Positions 24,909-32,788 are shown, counted from the stretch's first letter. The stretch is DNA of 47,436 nucleotides from Chloroflexota bacterium (GCA_016219545.1 JACRMH010000054.1:1-47436), one strand, 5' to 3'. The notes: a model not told the origin generated them from the sequence alone. Numbers and translations are program-made.

Positions 24909-25541
24909 TTATTCTCCTTTAACAGCCCGCAACATTGATAGCGGACCAAATATTGAGACGAAGCTTTGCGCTTCTTTGACCTCGCCGAAACCTGCTTCTG
25001 TTACGAAGAGCGGAATCTGCCCGTCGAAATTATCGGCGGTCTCTTCGAGTCGGCGCATGTAAGTGATCATAAAACGAGTGAGAGACGAGTGTGGTGTGCC
25101 GAAATCGAGAACGTGTAATTCGCCGTGTGGTTTGAGCACGCGGTAAATCTCTTTGAACGCGCGGCGTTTGTCATCGGTGACGAGGTGGTGGATGACGAGA
25201 CTGGTGACCACTCTATCGAAAACAGAATCAGGATATGGGAGAGAAGAAGCGAGTCCTTCATCCCATTGAATACTTGTACCCAAGGATTTCTCGCGCGCGA
25301 TTTCCAGCACTTGTGGGTCGCCATCCACGCCTGTGACTTCGGCTGTTGGATGTGCAAGTTTGAGCATGAGAGTCAACGTGCCAGTGCCACAGCCAAGATC
25401 GAGAACCTTCATCCTTGGTTGGATATTTGCCTGCTGAACTAATTTACGTTTGAAGGTTTCCTCACGCATGACCCATTTGAGAAGCGGATCGTACAGTGGC
25501 GTGAGCCATTTGAAACTAAGAGCGGGAATATAGGGTGTCAT
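24909..25541 (-). CDS. Class I SAM-dependent methyltransferase (UbiE-like)
   Basis: 210 residues with the Rossmann SAM site VLDLGCGTGTLTLML (motif I), GVDGDP (motif II acidic residue) and FDRVVTSLVIHHL plus RVLKPHGELHVLDFG for later motifs. This fits the Methyltransf_11/25 group; the substrate cannot be read. One base separates it from the thioredoxin-like gene and one from the cupredoxin gene, so it is part of the copA operon, which is an unusual place for a methyltransferase. Confidence 0.85.
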   Translation of the reverse strand: MTPYIPALSFKWLTPLYDPLLKWVMREETFKRKLVQQANIQPRMKVLDLGCGTGTLTLMLKLAHPTAEVTGVDGDPQVLEIAREKSLGTSIQWDEGLASSLPYPDSVFDRVVTSLVIHHLVTDDKRRAFKEIYRVLKPHGELHVLDFGTPHSSLTRFMITYMRRLEETADNFDGQIPLFVTEAGFGEVKEAQSFVSIFGPLSMLRAVKGE

Positions 25542-25542
25542 A

Positions 25543-25854
25543 TTACACCTTCCTTAACTGCTTGAGTTGTCCTCTCAGCATGGCAACAGTTGGAAAACCT
25601 TTGATGCCTTCTGACGATGGAAAGACGCGGCAACTCAGTGCATATGTTTCTCGTTCCTCAGGCCAAAGTTCCTGACTATCAACGCGAAAGGACGGCGAAC
25701 CAAGAAACTTCAATTGACCGGCTTGTTCGTTATCTTTCACTTCAATCACATCAATAGCAGCGGTGAGGCCTTCTTCTTCCAGTGCAGATTGAAGATTCTT
25801 CAATCCAGTTTTCCACGAAGGACAACCATCAAAGTAAAGCAATTCAATTTTCAT
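25543..25854 (-). CDS. Thioredoxin-like small protein
   Basis: 103 residues with a thioredoxin-type start (KIELLYFDGCPSWKTGLKNL) and the cis-Pro region IKGFPTVAML. The active-site position is GCPSW with only one Cys (C11), so a CxxC dithiol is absent; Cys79 lies elsewhere. Similar short proteins are found next to metal and mercury genes. It begins five bases after the copA stop. Confidence 0.65.
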   Translation of the reverse strand: MKIELLYFDGCPSWKTGLKNLQSALEEEGLTAAIDVIEVKDNEQAGQLKFLGSPSFRVDSQELWPEERETYALSCRVFPSSEGIKGFPTVAMLRGQLKQLRKV

Positions 25855-25859
25855 ATTGA

Positions 25860-28496
25860 TTACCTCACACTGAATTTTGGTTTGAACCCCCGCAAGCGAT
25901 TCGCATTGCCAACAACCGTGACAGACGAGAACGCCATCGCTGCCCCCGCGATCATTGGGCTGAGGAGTAAGCCAAAGAAGGGGAAAAGTAACCCCATTGC
26001 GATAGGAAGCCCTAATATGTTATAGAAAAATGCGCCGACCAAATTCTGATAGATATTCTTCATCGTAGCGCGGCTGACCTCAATCGCAGTGACCACGCCT
26101 TTGAGACTGCCTTTGATGAGCGTGATGTCAGAGGCTTCGATGGCAACGTCTGTGCCTGTGCCGATGGCAAGACCAACGTCCGCCTGTGCAAGTGCGGGCG
26201 CGTCGTTGATCCCGTCTCCGACCATAGCAACTTTCTTGCCTTCCGCCTGTAACTTTTGAATATTATTTGCTTTATCTTCGGGCAGCACTTCCGCCAACAC
26301 GCGTGTCACTCCGACCTTGCGCGCAATCGCTTCTGCTGTGCGGCGGTTGTCGCCTGTAATCATTACCACTTCAATGCCCATACTTTGCAGAGCTTTGATG
26401 GCTTCGGCAGAATCTTCCTTCACTGTATCCGCCACCGCGATGATGCCTGCGGCGTTGCCATCCAGAGCAATAAACATCGGAGTCTTGCCATCATCTGCAA
26501 GCAATTTCGATTTTTCTTCGAGCGAACCCAGCGCAATGTTCTCACGGTTCATCAATTTGAGATTGCCAATCAATATGCGTTTATCTTCAACTTTTGCTGA
26601 AACACCATAACCTGGAATAGCTTCGAAATCCTTCACATCAGCCAGTTCCAATGTACGTGCCTGCGCTCCTTCCACAATTGCTTGAGCCAACGGATGTTCA
26701 CTAACTTTTTCAACTGATGAAGCTAATTTCAACAACTCATCTTCTTTTACTATTGATTGGTCACTAAGCACCACATCTGTCAACTCAGGCTTCCCTTTTG
26801 TAATCGTACCTGTCTTATCCAGCACGACGATCTGAATCGCGCGAGCCGTTTGAAGCGCTTCCCCTGAGCGAATCAGAATGCCATGCTCCGCGCCTTTGCC
26901 AATGCCGACCATGAGACTCATTGGTGTGGCCAGGCCAAGCGCACATGGGCAGGCTATGATGAGCACTGTCACGCTGGTTACTAATGCATAAACGAATTGC
27001 GGTTGCGGACCGATTACGAACCAAATCACAAAAGTCCAGACGGCGAGGATCATCACGATAGGCACAAAATAACCAGAGACCGTATCGGCAAGTCTTGCAA
27101 TCGGCGCCTTGGAATTCTGCGCATCTTGCACCATTTTGACGATTTGCGCCAGCGCTGTATCTTTACCAACCTTGGTCGTGCGGAACTTGAATGCACCTGT
27201 CTTATTGATCGTCGCGCCGATGACTTCGTCGCCCATTTTCTTGGAAGCGGGCATTGACTCGCCCGTCAGCATGGACTCGTCTACAGCGGAACTACCTTCG
27301 ACGATGACGCCATCCACTGGAATTTTCTCGCCAGGACGCACCTGAATCACATCACCGACCAATACTTCCTCAACGGGGATGTCCATTTCCTTGCCATCGC
27401 GGATAACGCGCGCAGTCTTGGCTTGCAAACCTAATAACTTTTTAATCGCTGAACTGGATTGTCCCTTGGCACGTAATTCCAAAGCCTGACCCAAAACGAC
27501 CAGTGCAATTACTACAGCTACGACATCATAAAACGGTTCAGATGTCCCTTCGGGGAAAACAGATGGAAATAAAATCGCAAAGGTCGAATACAACCATGCC
27601 GCGCCCGTCCCTAATGCAATGAGCGTATTCATGTTGGCGGAACGATGTTTGAACGCTGCCCATGCACCAGTGAAAAAATCACTGCCTGACCAGAACATGA
27701 CAGGTAATGTCAAAAGTGCAGTCGCACCCCACAATAATCTTAACGAGTCCATGTTCCAATCACGCAGGATAGGCACAACCTGATAATAAGCAGTTATCAT
27801 CACAAACACAGAGATTGCGGCTGCAAACCAAAACTTGTTCATCAGCTTTCGATATTCACGTGCGTGCGCTTCTTCCTGCTTATCCACGGGCGCATCACTC
27901 GTCGCGGGACGCGGTTTATAGCCCCAGGTTTCAATGGCTGTATTCAACTGCGAGAGAGTTGTATTTTGTGGCAGATAGTCCACCGTCGCTTCCTGAGTAG
28001 CGATGTTGACGTGCGCATTCAAAACGCCCTGTGTGGATTTCAGTTCATCTTCGATAAACTTCACACATGAGGCGCAACGCAGATTCTCAATGCCAATTCG
28101 TGTCTGTGCACCATCCACGGTATAGCCAGCGGATCGGATGGCGCCTGCCAGCCCGACGAGATTGATTTTTTGCGGATCGTAATCGAGTTGCACCAAACCT
28201 GCCCCTGCATTCACGGTCACTCGATCTACTCCATTCAAGGATAGCAAACCTGCTTCAAGCTTTGCTGCAGGTCTGACCATAGGCAGGTCTGCAACGGGAA
28301 GTTCGATGCGGGAAAGAGTCCTCTCAGGGTTGAAGCCTGTTGTCGCAGACGTCATTACATAACGGTGCGGATCCTTGTCGAATTGATCTACACAGGATTG
28401 CGAGCAAAAATAAAACGTCTGCCCCATGTGCTCGCGTTTTGCGAAAGCGCTTTGGGTTTCAATGTCCATTCCACAAACGGGGTCATGTACTTTCAT
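25860..28496 (-). CDS. copA: Copper-exporting P1B-1 ATPase with N-terminal YHS domain
   Basis: 878 residues. Order: YHS domain ([30 protein letters not shown]), a first HMA-like domain that lacks its CxxC, a second HMA domain with [17 protein letters not shown], the P-type core with [12 protein letters not shown] (CPC near 516), DKTGTITKG (phosphorylated Asp near 560), [20 protein letters not shown], and the Cu(I)-specific helices [11 protein letters not shown] and [16 protein letters not shown]. It pumps Cu(I) out of the cytosol using ATP. A copy of the 16-bp repeat lies 82 bases upstream. It leads the unit of thioredoxin-like, methyltransferase, cupredoxin and small membrane genes. Confidence 0.93.
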   Translation of the reverse strand: MKVHDPVCGMDIETQSAFAKREHMGQTFYFCSQSCVDQFDKDPHRYVMTSATTGFNPERTLSRIELPVADLPMVRPAAKLEAGLLSLNGVDRVTVNAGAGLVQLDYDPQKINLVGLAGAIRSAGYTVDGAQTRIGIENLRCASCVKFIEDELKSTQGVLNAHVNIATQEATVDYLPQNTTLSQLNTAIETWGYKPRPATSDAPVDKQEEAHAREYRKLMNKFWFAAAISVFVMITAYYQVVPILRDWNMDSLRLLWGATALLTLPVMFWSGSDFFTGAWAAFKHRSANMNTLIALGTGAAWLYSTFAILFPSVFPEGTSEPFYDVVAVVIALVVLGQALELRAKGQSSSAIKKLLGLQAKTARVIRDGKEMDIPVEEVLVGDVIQVRPGEKIPVDGVIVEGSSAVDESMLTGESMPASKKMGDEVIGATINKTGAFKFRTTKVGKDTALAQIVKMVQDAQNSKAPIARLADTVSGYFVPIVMILAVWTFVIWFVIGPQPQFVYALVTSVTVLIIACPCALGLATPMSLMVGIGKGAEHGILIRSGEALQTARAIQIVVLDKTGTITKGKPELTDVVLSDQSIVKEDELLKLASSVEKVSEHPLAQAIVEGAQARTLELADVKDFEAIPGYGVSAKVEDKRILIGNLKLMNRENIALGSLEEKSKLLADDGKTPMFIALDGNAAGIIAVADTVKEDSAEAIKALQSMGIEVVMITGDNRRTAEAIARKVGVTRVLAEVLPEDKANNIQKLQAEGKKVAMVGDGINDAPALAQADVGLAIGTGTDVAIEASDITLIKGSLKGVVTAIEVSRATMKNIYQNLVGAFFYNILGLPIAMGLLFPFFGLLLSPMIAGAAMAFSSVTVVGNANRLRGFKPKFSVR

Positions 28497-28577
28497 GGTT
28501 TACCTACTTTTTAAGAGATGCTATTAGTGTATACCTGCTTGAGGTGGTATACGAGCGGGTTTCTGCCTGATTCGATA

Positions 28578-28593
28578 TAAGCAAAATGGCCTA
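28578..28593 (-). promoter_or_regulatory. 16-bp repeat site upstream of copA
   Basis: TAAGCAAAATGGCCTA, 82 bases from the copA start codon. It overlaps the left arm of the hairpin at 28582-28616, so it may be both operator and part of a terminator. Confidence 0.6.
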
Positions 28594-28616
28594 TATTATT
28601 TGGATAGGCCATTTTG
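28582..28616 (-). terminator. Hairpin between the YHS pseudogene and copA
   Basis: A perfect 13-bp stem (CAAAATGGCCTAT / ATAGGCCATTTTG) with a 9-base loop, 45 bases after the YHS pseudogene stop on the minus strand. No long T-run follows, so termination strength is uncertain. Confidence 0.5.
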
Positions 28617-28660
28617 TGGTGTGGAAGATGGAATGCTGTATAAGTCAGGACTGAATGGTT

Positions 28661-28838
28661 CTATTCGTGAGTCTTATGCTCCTCAGCATGTCCGTACTTG
28701 TGCAGGTCGCCATCAAACTAATCAATGCAATCCTGCGAAAAAAAAATAGAATGTCTTTCCGTCGTGCTCGCGTGTAAGAAACGCATTCTTTAGATCAATC
28801 GCCATTCCAAAAACGGGATCTTTCACACTAGTAATCAT
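28661..28838 (-). pseudogene. Frameshifted YHS-domain gene
   Basis: Starts with GAGGGAG then ATG and reads MITSVKDPVFGMAIDLKNAFLTREHDGKTFYFF, a YHS beginning in which the usual Cys of DPVCGM is Phe. At the T9 run near 28737-28746 the frame is lost; in the next frame it continues as SQDCID, a TAG, then FDGDLHKYGHAEEHKTHE and stop. So a frameshift plus a nonsense codon and a lost Cys are visible. It stands 16 bases after the interrupted DUF305 gene. The homopolymer could be a sequencing slip, but the TAG and Cys-to-Phe change argue for decay. Confidence 0.75.
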
Positions 28839-29057
28839 CTATATTGCTCCCTCTTAATTGTCTACTTCCTGCAATTTGGCTTTCATCTGGTCGATTTCAG
28901 CCTGTTGACCTGAAATGATAGATTGGCACAAGTCTTTTATTTCCGGGTCCTGCAAGTTGGCTTTTTCACACATGAGAATGGCTGATGCATGATGAGGGAT
29001 CATTGATTTTAGAAATTGTTTGTCAGAAACAGCACTCTGTTGCCTGATAAAGACAAA

Positions 29058-29592
29058 AAAAGCAATAAACTACCCCGCCGCGAGCGGACGGGGTATCGGT
29101 TTGCTAAAACAACTTGAGCTGTTGCACATGTAATTGTACATACTGTTCTTCTTGACCTTGGTTCTTTACATATTGCTTGATAGTATCTTCTGTAGCATGT
29201 TGCCCTACTGTACCCACATAATAGCCATCTGTCCAAAATTCCCCTCCCCACAATTGCTTTTTGACCGATGGCACCCGCGCAAATATCTCTCTCGCCGTAA
29301 GACTTTTGATCATTGTAATGATCTTCGTAGGACTATAGCTTGGCACTGATTGCACCAGAAAATGTACATGATCTTTATCTGTTCCTATTTCGAGAAACTC
29401 AATTTCATAACGATCTGCAATATCTAGACATACTTCTTTCAAAACTTGGTCTACCTTATCATCTATCACTGCCCTTCTGTATTTAGCTGGACATACAAAA
29501 TGATAGAGCAAAATAGACACATTATGACTTTTTCTGATAAGACGACTCATCTGGCAATCCTATCACGCCGCAGAGCGGCGGGGTATGTATCC
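29058..29592 (-). mobile_element. IS200/IS605-family element (tnpA only)
   Basis: Ends are approximate and set by where the DUF305 frame stops on each side. Near each end is an imperfect palindrome typical of this family: 29071-29095 (TACCCCG..CGGGGTA with CCGC/GCGG inside) and about 29562-29586 (CGCCGC-AGA-GCGGCG then GGGTA). There is no target duplication, as expected. It carries a single gene for a Y1 transposase and no tnpB. Confidence 0.85.
29104..29550 (-). CDS. tnpA: IS200-type Y1 transposase TnpA
   Basis: 148 residues, usual length for the family. The HUH motif is in DKDHVHFLVQ, and the catalytic Tyr is in EDTIKQYVKNQG. The start MSRLIRKSHNVSILLYHFVC and the GGEFWTDGYYVGTVG stretch are also characteristic. 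The enzyme cuts and joins single-stranded DNA at the end hairpins. The gene looks intact, so the element may be active. Confidence 0.93.
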   Translation of the reverse strand: MSRLIRKSHNVSILLYHFVCPAKYRRAVIDDKVDQVLKEVCLDIADRYEIEFLEIGTDKDHVHFLVQSVPSYSPTKIITMIKSLTAREIFARVPSVKKQLWGGEFWTDGYYVGTVGQHATEDTIKQYVKNQGQEEQYVQLHVQQLKLF

Positions 29593-29876
29593 CAAAATGG
29601 AATCAACAGAATAGTGCTTACCCCAATAATGATGGTATTGAGTTTTTTGTCCATATACATCGAACCCATTAAAGCCATTTCAATGAAGATCATGGGTACG
29701 GTCATTAAACCCGCCATATAAAATTGATTGACATTGGGAATAACATTTGCAAATGTATTCACCATCGCATACATAAGCATATACATCGACATAAAAGATA
29801 GCACAACCATGACCATCAATTTCTTATAGTGTTCACGTTCGTCTACCTTCTTACTATCTTTTTTCATAGCCATTTT

Positions 29877-30007
29877 GTATCTTCTCAATATTTCGGGGTA
29901 ACTATTTTTGAGCCCTGCCAAATACGGGAAGAAATGCCATTCTTTCGACTTTCTTGGCATATTTGGCATAGTAATTTTGTGGCTACCCCGTTTTTTTGAG
30001 AAGATAC
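29877..30007. mobile_element. 131-bp MITE with terminal inverted repeats and 8-bp target duplication
   Basis: Flanked by the perfect 8-bp direct repeat GCCATTTT at 29869-29876 and 30008-30015. The ends are GTATCTTCTCAA and its inverse, then five non-matching bases, then CGGGGTA and its inverse, then a sub-terminal pair TGCCAAATA (29916-29924) and TATTTGGCA (29960-29968). It encodes nothing. It is inserted at the start of the DUF305 gene, copying part of the start region, and its end supplies a weak AGAAG site before ATGGCTATG. The parent transposon is unknown; an 8-bp duplication occurs in several DDE families. Confidence 0.85.
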
Positions 30008-30061
30008 GCCATTTTCATATAATATTCCTTGGCTTTGGTCTGGGGAAATATGAATGATCAA

Positions 30062-30364
30062 TTAAGAAGGTGGCGGCTTCGAGTTGCCGACGTTCCGTAC
30101 AAGCCAGACAACGCCGAATGCAGCTAGAACAACAAGACCGACAGGAACCAGCCACATGAAGATCATTCCGAACCAACCGAGGGGAGAAGGCGCGGAAGAG
30201 TATCCCCAATTATTCATCATGCCACCAGGTCCTACCATACCGCTAGGCCCAATCATGCTCCATCCGCGATAGCCCCAGCCGCCCATCATCATGCCTCCTC
30301 CAAATAGGAGCAAAAGGGCGACGATGCCGATAATTCCAACGACCAACCAGTTAACTTTTTTCAT
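30062..30364 (-). CDS. Small Gly/Met-rich two-helix membrane protein
   Basis: 100 residues starting at the ATG after AAAGGAGATATAAA (the frame is open further back). One helix (NWLVVGIIGIVALLLLFGGG), a loop rich in Gly, Met and Trp (MMMGGWGYRGWSM, GMVGPGGMMNNWGY), a second helix (FMWLVPVGLVVLAAFGVVWL) and a short polar tail. It is a clear paralogue of the protein at 30652-30984 but lacks the zinc ribbon tail. Met-rich loops suggest a copper contact outside the membrane (inference). It precedes the interrupted DUF305 gene. Confidence 0.7.
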   Translation of the reverse strand: MKKVNWLVVGIIGIVALLLLFGGGMMMGGWGYRGWSMIGPSGMVGPGGMMNNWGYSSAPSPLGWFGMIFMWLVPVGLVVLAAFGVVWLVRNVGNSKPPPS

Positions 30365-30509
30365 TTTATATCTCCTTTTATTGATAAAGTCTTTCCGCTT
30401 CGCCAACTACTTCCATTTTAAAATCAAGCATTAGCAGGTGAAGGAGTGAACGTTTTTTTTGCGAGCACATCAATTAAGAATACGCGGATTATCTATTCAT
30501 ACTACAATA

Positions 30510-30570
30510 AACACTCCCCAGCCGCATCCATCAACTGGGGAGTGTTCACCTCCGCCACTTGGAGGACACC
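30510..30570 (-). other. Two successive hairpins in the leader of the 30364 gene
   Basis: The gap 30365-30602 has no gene. It holds a perfect 12-bp stem (AACACTCCCCAG / CTGGGGAGTGTT, 30510-30546, 13-base loop) and beside it, at 30548-30570, a second pair CCTCC/GGAGG. Both lie between the repeat site at 30575 and the start codon at 30364. They could be a terminator, an attenuator or the body of a small RNA. The pairing is directly visible; the function is not. Confidence 0.5.
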
Positions 30571-30574
30571 CTTA

Positions 30575-30590
30575 TAGGCAGAATTGCTTA
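30575..30590 (-). promoter_or_regulatory. 16-bp repeat site upstream of the 30364 gene
   Basis: TAGGCAGAATTGCTTA, one base from the best copy, but 211 bases from the start codon. It is the most distant of the set, with two hairpins in between. Confidence 0.55.
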
Positions 30591-30602
30591 TAAGAATAAA
30601 CA

Positions 30603-30630
30603 AGATGGCCTATTTTTCAATTGGCCATCT
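30603..30630 (-). terminator. Probable terminator of the zinc-ribbon membrane gene pair
   Basis: An 8-bp stem AGATGGCC / GGCCATCT with a 12-base loop, 22 bases after the stop at 30652, followed on the minus strand by TTGTTTATT. The stem resembles the hairpin at 28582-28616. Confidence 0.5.
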
Positions 30631-30651
30631 ACAAGAGTGAATATATTATTT

Positions 30652-30984
30652 TTATTTCAATGCTGTGCCGCAGTGGGGACAATTCTGCCAGTCGGCCTGT
30701 ACGCTCTTCGCACAATTGGGACAGGCACTCTGGGAAGATGGCAGTGTGGGATTTCCAGAATTTCGCACCAGTGCAACAATTCCGAATACGATGAGTGCAA
30801 TCACGCCAATAGGGATAAGCCACATGAAGAGCATGCCGATCCAACCGAAGGGAGAGTATCCCCATCCACCCATCATACCCCAGCCGCGATTGCCCCAGCC
30901 GCCCGCCATCATGCCTCCGCCAAACAGGAAAAGCAGAACAATGACACTAATGACACTTACAACGAGCCAGTTTATTTTTTTCAT
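30652..30984 (-). CDS. Gly/Met-rich membrane protein with C-terminal zinc ribbon
   Basis: 110 residues from the ATG after AAAGGA; the frame extends back without signals. Layout: helix (INWLVVSVISVIVLLFLFGG), loop with GGMMAGGWGNRGWGMMGGWGY, helix (LFMWLIPIGVIALIVFGIV), then a zinc ribbon CPNC..CPHC at about 89-106. It is a paralogue of the 30062-30364 protein with the ribbon added. It begins 14 bases after a 58-aa gene with the same kind of ribbon. No function is known; metal sensing or anchoring is a guess. Confidence 0.7.
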   Translation of the reverse strand: MKKINWLVVSVISVIVLLFLFGGGMMAGGWGNRGWGMMGGWGYSPFGWIGMLFMWLIPIGVIALIVFGIVALVRNSGNPTLPSSQSACPNCAKSVQADWQNCPHCGTALK

Positions 30985-30997
30985 TTCGTTTTTCCTT

Positions 30998-31174
30998 TTA
31001 TAAAGCTTGCCCGCAATGCGGGCAGACTTTCCAGTCACTTTGCGCCGTTTGATTACAATGCGGGCACATACGGCTGGAGACGGGTTTCATAGCGTTGGTA
31101 AAAATATTGCCAGAGGAGACGGCGTAAACCACCAATCCGATCAGTAGCAAGGGGACAATCCACATCAGAAACAT
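30998..31174 (-). CDS. 58-aa membrane protein with zinc ribbon
   Basis: AAAAAGGAG stands about six bases before the ATG. One membrane helix (MWIVPLLLIGLVVYAVSSG) leads to a ribbon CPHC..CPHC at about 37-54 (MCPHCNQTAQSDWKVCPHC). It is the first gene of a pair with the 110-aa ribbon protein downstream. Its small size hides it from usual cut-offs, but the ribosome site, ribbon and spacing support it. Confidence 0.7.
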   Translation of the reverse strand: MFLMWIVPLLLIGLVVYAVSSGNIFTNAMKPVSSRMCPHCNQTAQSDWKVCPHCGQAL

Positions 31175-31283
31175 AATTTACTCCTTTTTGATGATTTAAG
31201 AATATCAGGCGTGATTAAAGGATATGTAAAGGCAGAACAAAGAGTTGGTGAAGGTTTCATCCAGGATTTTTCCTGGCGCAAAC

Positions 31284-31316
31284 AAAAAGAATGACCTGTC
31301 CAGCAGACAGGTCATT
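31284..31316 (-). terminator. Terminator of the 31335 YHS gene
   Basis: A perfect 11-bp stem AATGACCTGTC / GACAGGTCATT with a 5-base loop, then CTTTTTG on the minus strand, 19 bases after the stop codon. Confidence 0.88.
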
Positions 31317-31334
31317 TGATCAACGATGAGATGC

Positions 31335-31514
31335 TTAATGCTGGTGTGTGTGTTCGTCGGCTTTGCCGAGATATTTCTCAGGCTCTTTATCGAAAGCCTT
31401 CTTGCAACCGAGCGAACAGAAGTGATAAGTCTGCCCGTTGTACTCGGATGTACCAGCGGCAGTTGCGGGGTCAATATCCATTCCGCAGACGGGATCATGT
31501 ACAGTAGTTGTCAT
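31335..31514 (-). CDS. YHS-domain protein with His-rich tail
   Basis: 59 residues from the ATG with AAGGAG eight bases upstream. [17 protein letters not shown] and YHFCSLGCKKAFDKEPEKYLG give a full YHS domain closely like the N-terminus of the copper ATPase, and the end EHTHQH adds metal ligands. It is a single-gene unit with a repeat site 78 bases upstream and its own terminator. It probably buffers or relays copper in the cytosol. Confidence 0.85.
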   Translation of the reverse strand: MTTTVHDPVCGMDIDPATAAGTSEYNGQTYHFCSLGCKKAFDKEPEKYLGKADEHTHQH

Positions 31515-31591
31515 TTGTGGTCTCCTTATGTTTGATTGGATTATCCTATTAAAAGACATCGTCAATAAGAGCCATATTACCCAAAGCCTTG

Positions 31592-31607
31592 TAGGCATTT
31601 CTGCCTA
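31592..31607 (-). promoter_or_regulatory. 16-bp repeat site upstream of the 31514 YHS gene
   Basis: TAGGCATTTCTGCCTA, with both outer arms perfect (TAGGCA / TGCCTA). It lies 78 bases from the start codon and directly after the rhodanese lipoprotein stop. Confidence 0.65.
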
Positions 31608-31610
31608 TGT

Positions 31611-32027
31611 CTATTTCTCAATTTCGTATCCAGCCTGTTCCCACTCCACCATACCACCAGCAAGATTCCAGATATTGGTATACCCCAGTGAAACAAGCTC
31701 TTTTGAAGCGATTTCACTCATACGTCCGCTGCGGCAGTAAAAAACAATTTTTGCATTTTTATCAATGGGTAATTGAAAAAGGTTTTCAGGTACGCTAATC
31801 TCATCGTATGGGATGGACAAGTCTGTGTCTGTGATGTTCCCTGCAAAAGGGATATGAACATTGATGAAAACAAAACCTTTCTTCTTCAACATCGTATTCA
31901 ATTCCTGCGCAGAGACATTCTTGTAGGTACCGCCCGCTATAGTAATGGTTTCTCCGACCACTGGTTTTGCTTGACATGCCGCAAGCACAACAGCGGCCAG
32001 CAGTATGAGAATTATTTTTTTCATCAT
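31611..32027 (-). CDS. Rhodanese-domain lipoprotein
   Basis: 138 residues starting at the ATG that overlaps the CcdA-like stop (TAATG). A lipoprotein signal ends at LAAC (C18). The single rhodanese domain has the active-site loop VFYCRSGRMSEIA (C98) and the end GGMVEWEQAGYEIEK. It would act outside the membrane on sulfane sulfur or as a redox thiol, coupled to the CcdA-like electron carrier just upstream. It resembles the decayed rhodanese gene at 16053-16283. Confidence 0.88.
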   Translation of the reverse strand: MMKKIILILLAAVVLAACQAKPVVGETITIAGGTYKNVSAQELNTMLKKKGFVFINVHIPFAGNITDTDLSIPYDEISVPENLFQLPIDKNAKIVFYCRSGRMSEIASKELVSLGYTNIWNLAGGMVEWEQAGYEIEK

Positions 32028-32788
32028 TAAGCCTTCTGCAGGGTATGTCCACTCAGGTAACCCAGATAGGCTGGCACGAGCGGCAAAACACATGGCGAAA
32101 GAAAGGATAACAAACCTGCGAAGATCGCAGTTAAATAAGTCGGCGCGGCGGCGTAGGCCGCGAAGGACTCAATGTAATATCCATTCCTGAATGCCCATAT
32201 CGCGATCAGGCTCATGGTGTTCGTCAACAGTAATACGCCAATAGCGATGATAAACACACCACTGACAATCTTGAAATATTTTTGATATGGTCTCATGCGC
32301 TTAAGCCAGCCTGAAGCGCGTTCCAAACCCAGCGCCAAAACAAGAAATGGAATTCCCAACCCGAGCGAGTATCCCGAAGATAACCACATCGCCTGTCCAA
32401 CAGTTTGCTGACTAAGTCCCATTGTCAGGATTGCGCCCAATGTCGCACCAATGCATGGACTCCAGCCTGCGGCGAAGAAAATGCCCATGAGGGCCGACCC
32501 ACCATACGTCCCGCGTTGACCCGAGTATTGGGCGCGTGTGTCCGCATAAAACCAGGGAATGCGAATCACTTCCAGCGTTGCCAATCCGAACATGATCACG
32601 ATCACGCCGCCAATTTGTGCAACCGTTCTTTTATATTCGCCAAATAACTGGCCAAGCGCTGTCGCCGAACCGCCCCAGCCGATGATAAAAACAAGTGAGA
32701 AGCCAAGCACGAATAGTAGTGCATGTAAAAATATCTTCAATCTTTCGACTTGAGAAGGGATGAGTGGAATTGTGGTTTCAGATGACAT
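32027..32788 (-). CDS. CcdA/DsbD-type thiol electron transporter with permuted halves
   Basis: 253 residues, six to seven membrane helices. Family proteins carry electrons from cytosolic thioredoxin to the outside with two Cys, each in a Pro-containing motif. Here the order is reversed: the motif usually found second (FFAAGWSPCIGATLGAIL, C112) comes first, and the segment usually at the N-terminus (AGLLSFLSPCVLPLVPAYLG, C233) ends the protein with YLSGHTLQKA. The protein begins at the point that normally follows the first helix (SQVERLKIFLHALLFVLGFS). Both Cys are intact, so function may be kept. The partner is the rhodanese lipoprotein at its 3' end. Confidence 0.82.
   Translation of the reverse strand: MSSETTIPLIPSQVERLKIFLHALLFVLGFSLVFIIGWGGSATALGQLFGEYKRTVAQIGGVIVIMFGLATLEVIRIPWFYADTRAQYSGQRGTYGGSALMGIFFAAGWSPCIGATLGAILTMGLSQQTVGQAMWLSSGYSLGLGIPFLVLALGLERASGWLKRMRPYQKYFKIVSGVFIIAIGVLLLTNTMSLIAIWAFRNGYYIESFAAYAAAPTYLTAIFAGLLSFLSPCVLPLVPAYLGYLSGHTLQKA

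Larger units (their letters stand above)
28854..30018 (-). pseudogene. DUF305 membrane gene interrupted by a MITE and an IS200/IS605 element
   Basis: The N-terminal half (about 29592-29873) reads MAMKKDSKKVDEREHYKKL, then membrane helices (MVMVVLSFMSMYMLMYAMV, YMAGLMTVPMIFIEMALMG, IIIGVSTILLIPFW). The C-terminal half (28854 to about 29057) continues with FVFIRQQSAVSDKQFLKSM, IPHHASAILMCEKANL and EIDQMKAKLQEVDN, the DUF305 pattern with the His pair. The transposase element lies between the halves. A 131-bp palindromic element sits at the start: the original reading was probably ATG AAA ATG GCT ATG AAA from 30018, with AAGGA seven bases upstream. DUF305 proteins are often found beside copper genes. 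Only the N-terminal membrane part could still be made. Confidence 0.8.

Noticed and set aside
29877..29969. N-terminal extension of the DUF305 frame reading through the palindromic element
   Set aside because: The extra residues come from the inserted MITE; the flanking 8-bp duplication shows the original start was elsewhere.
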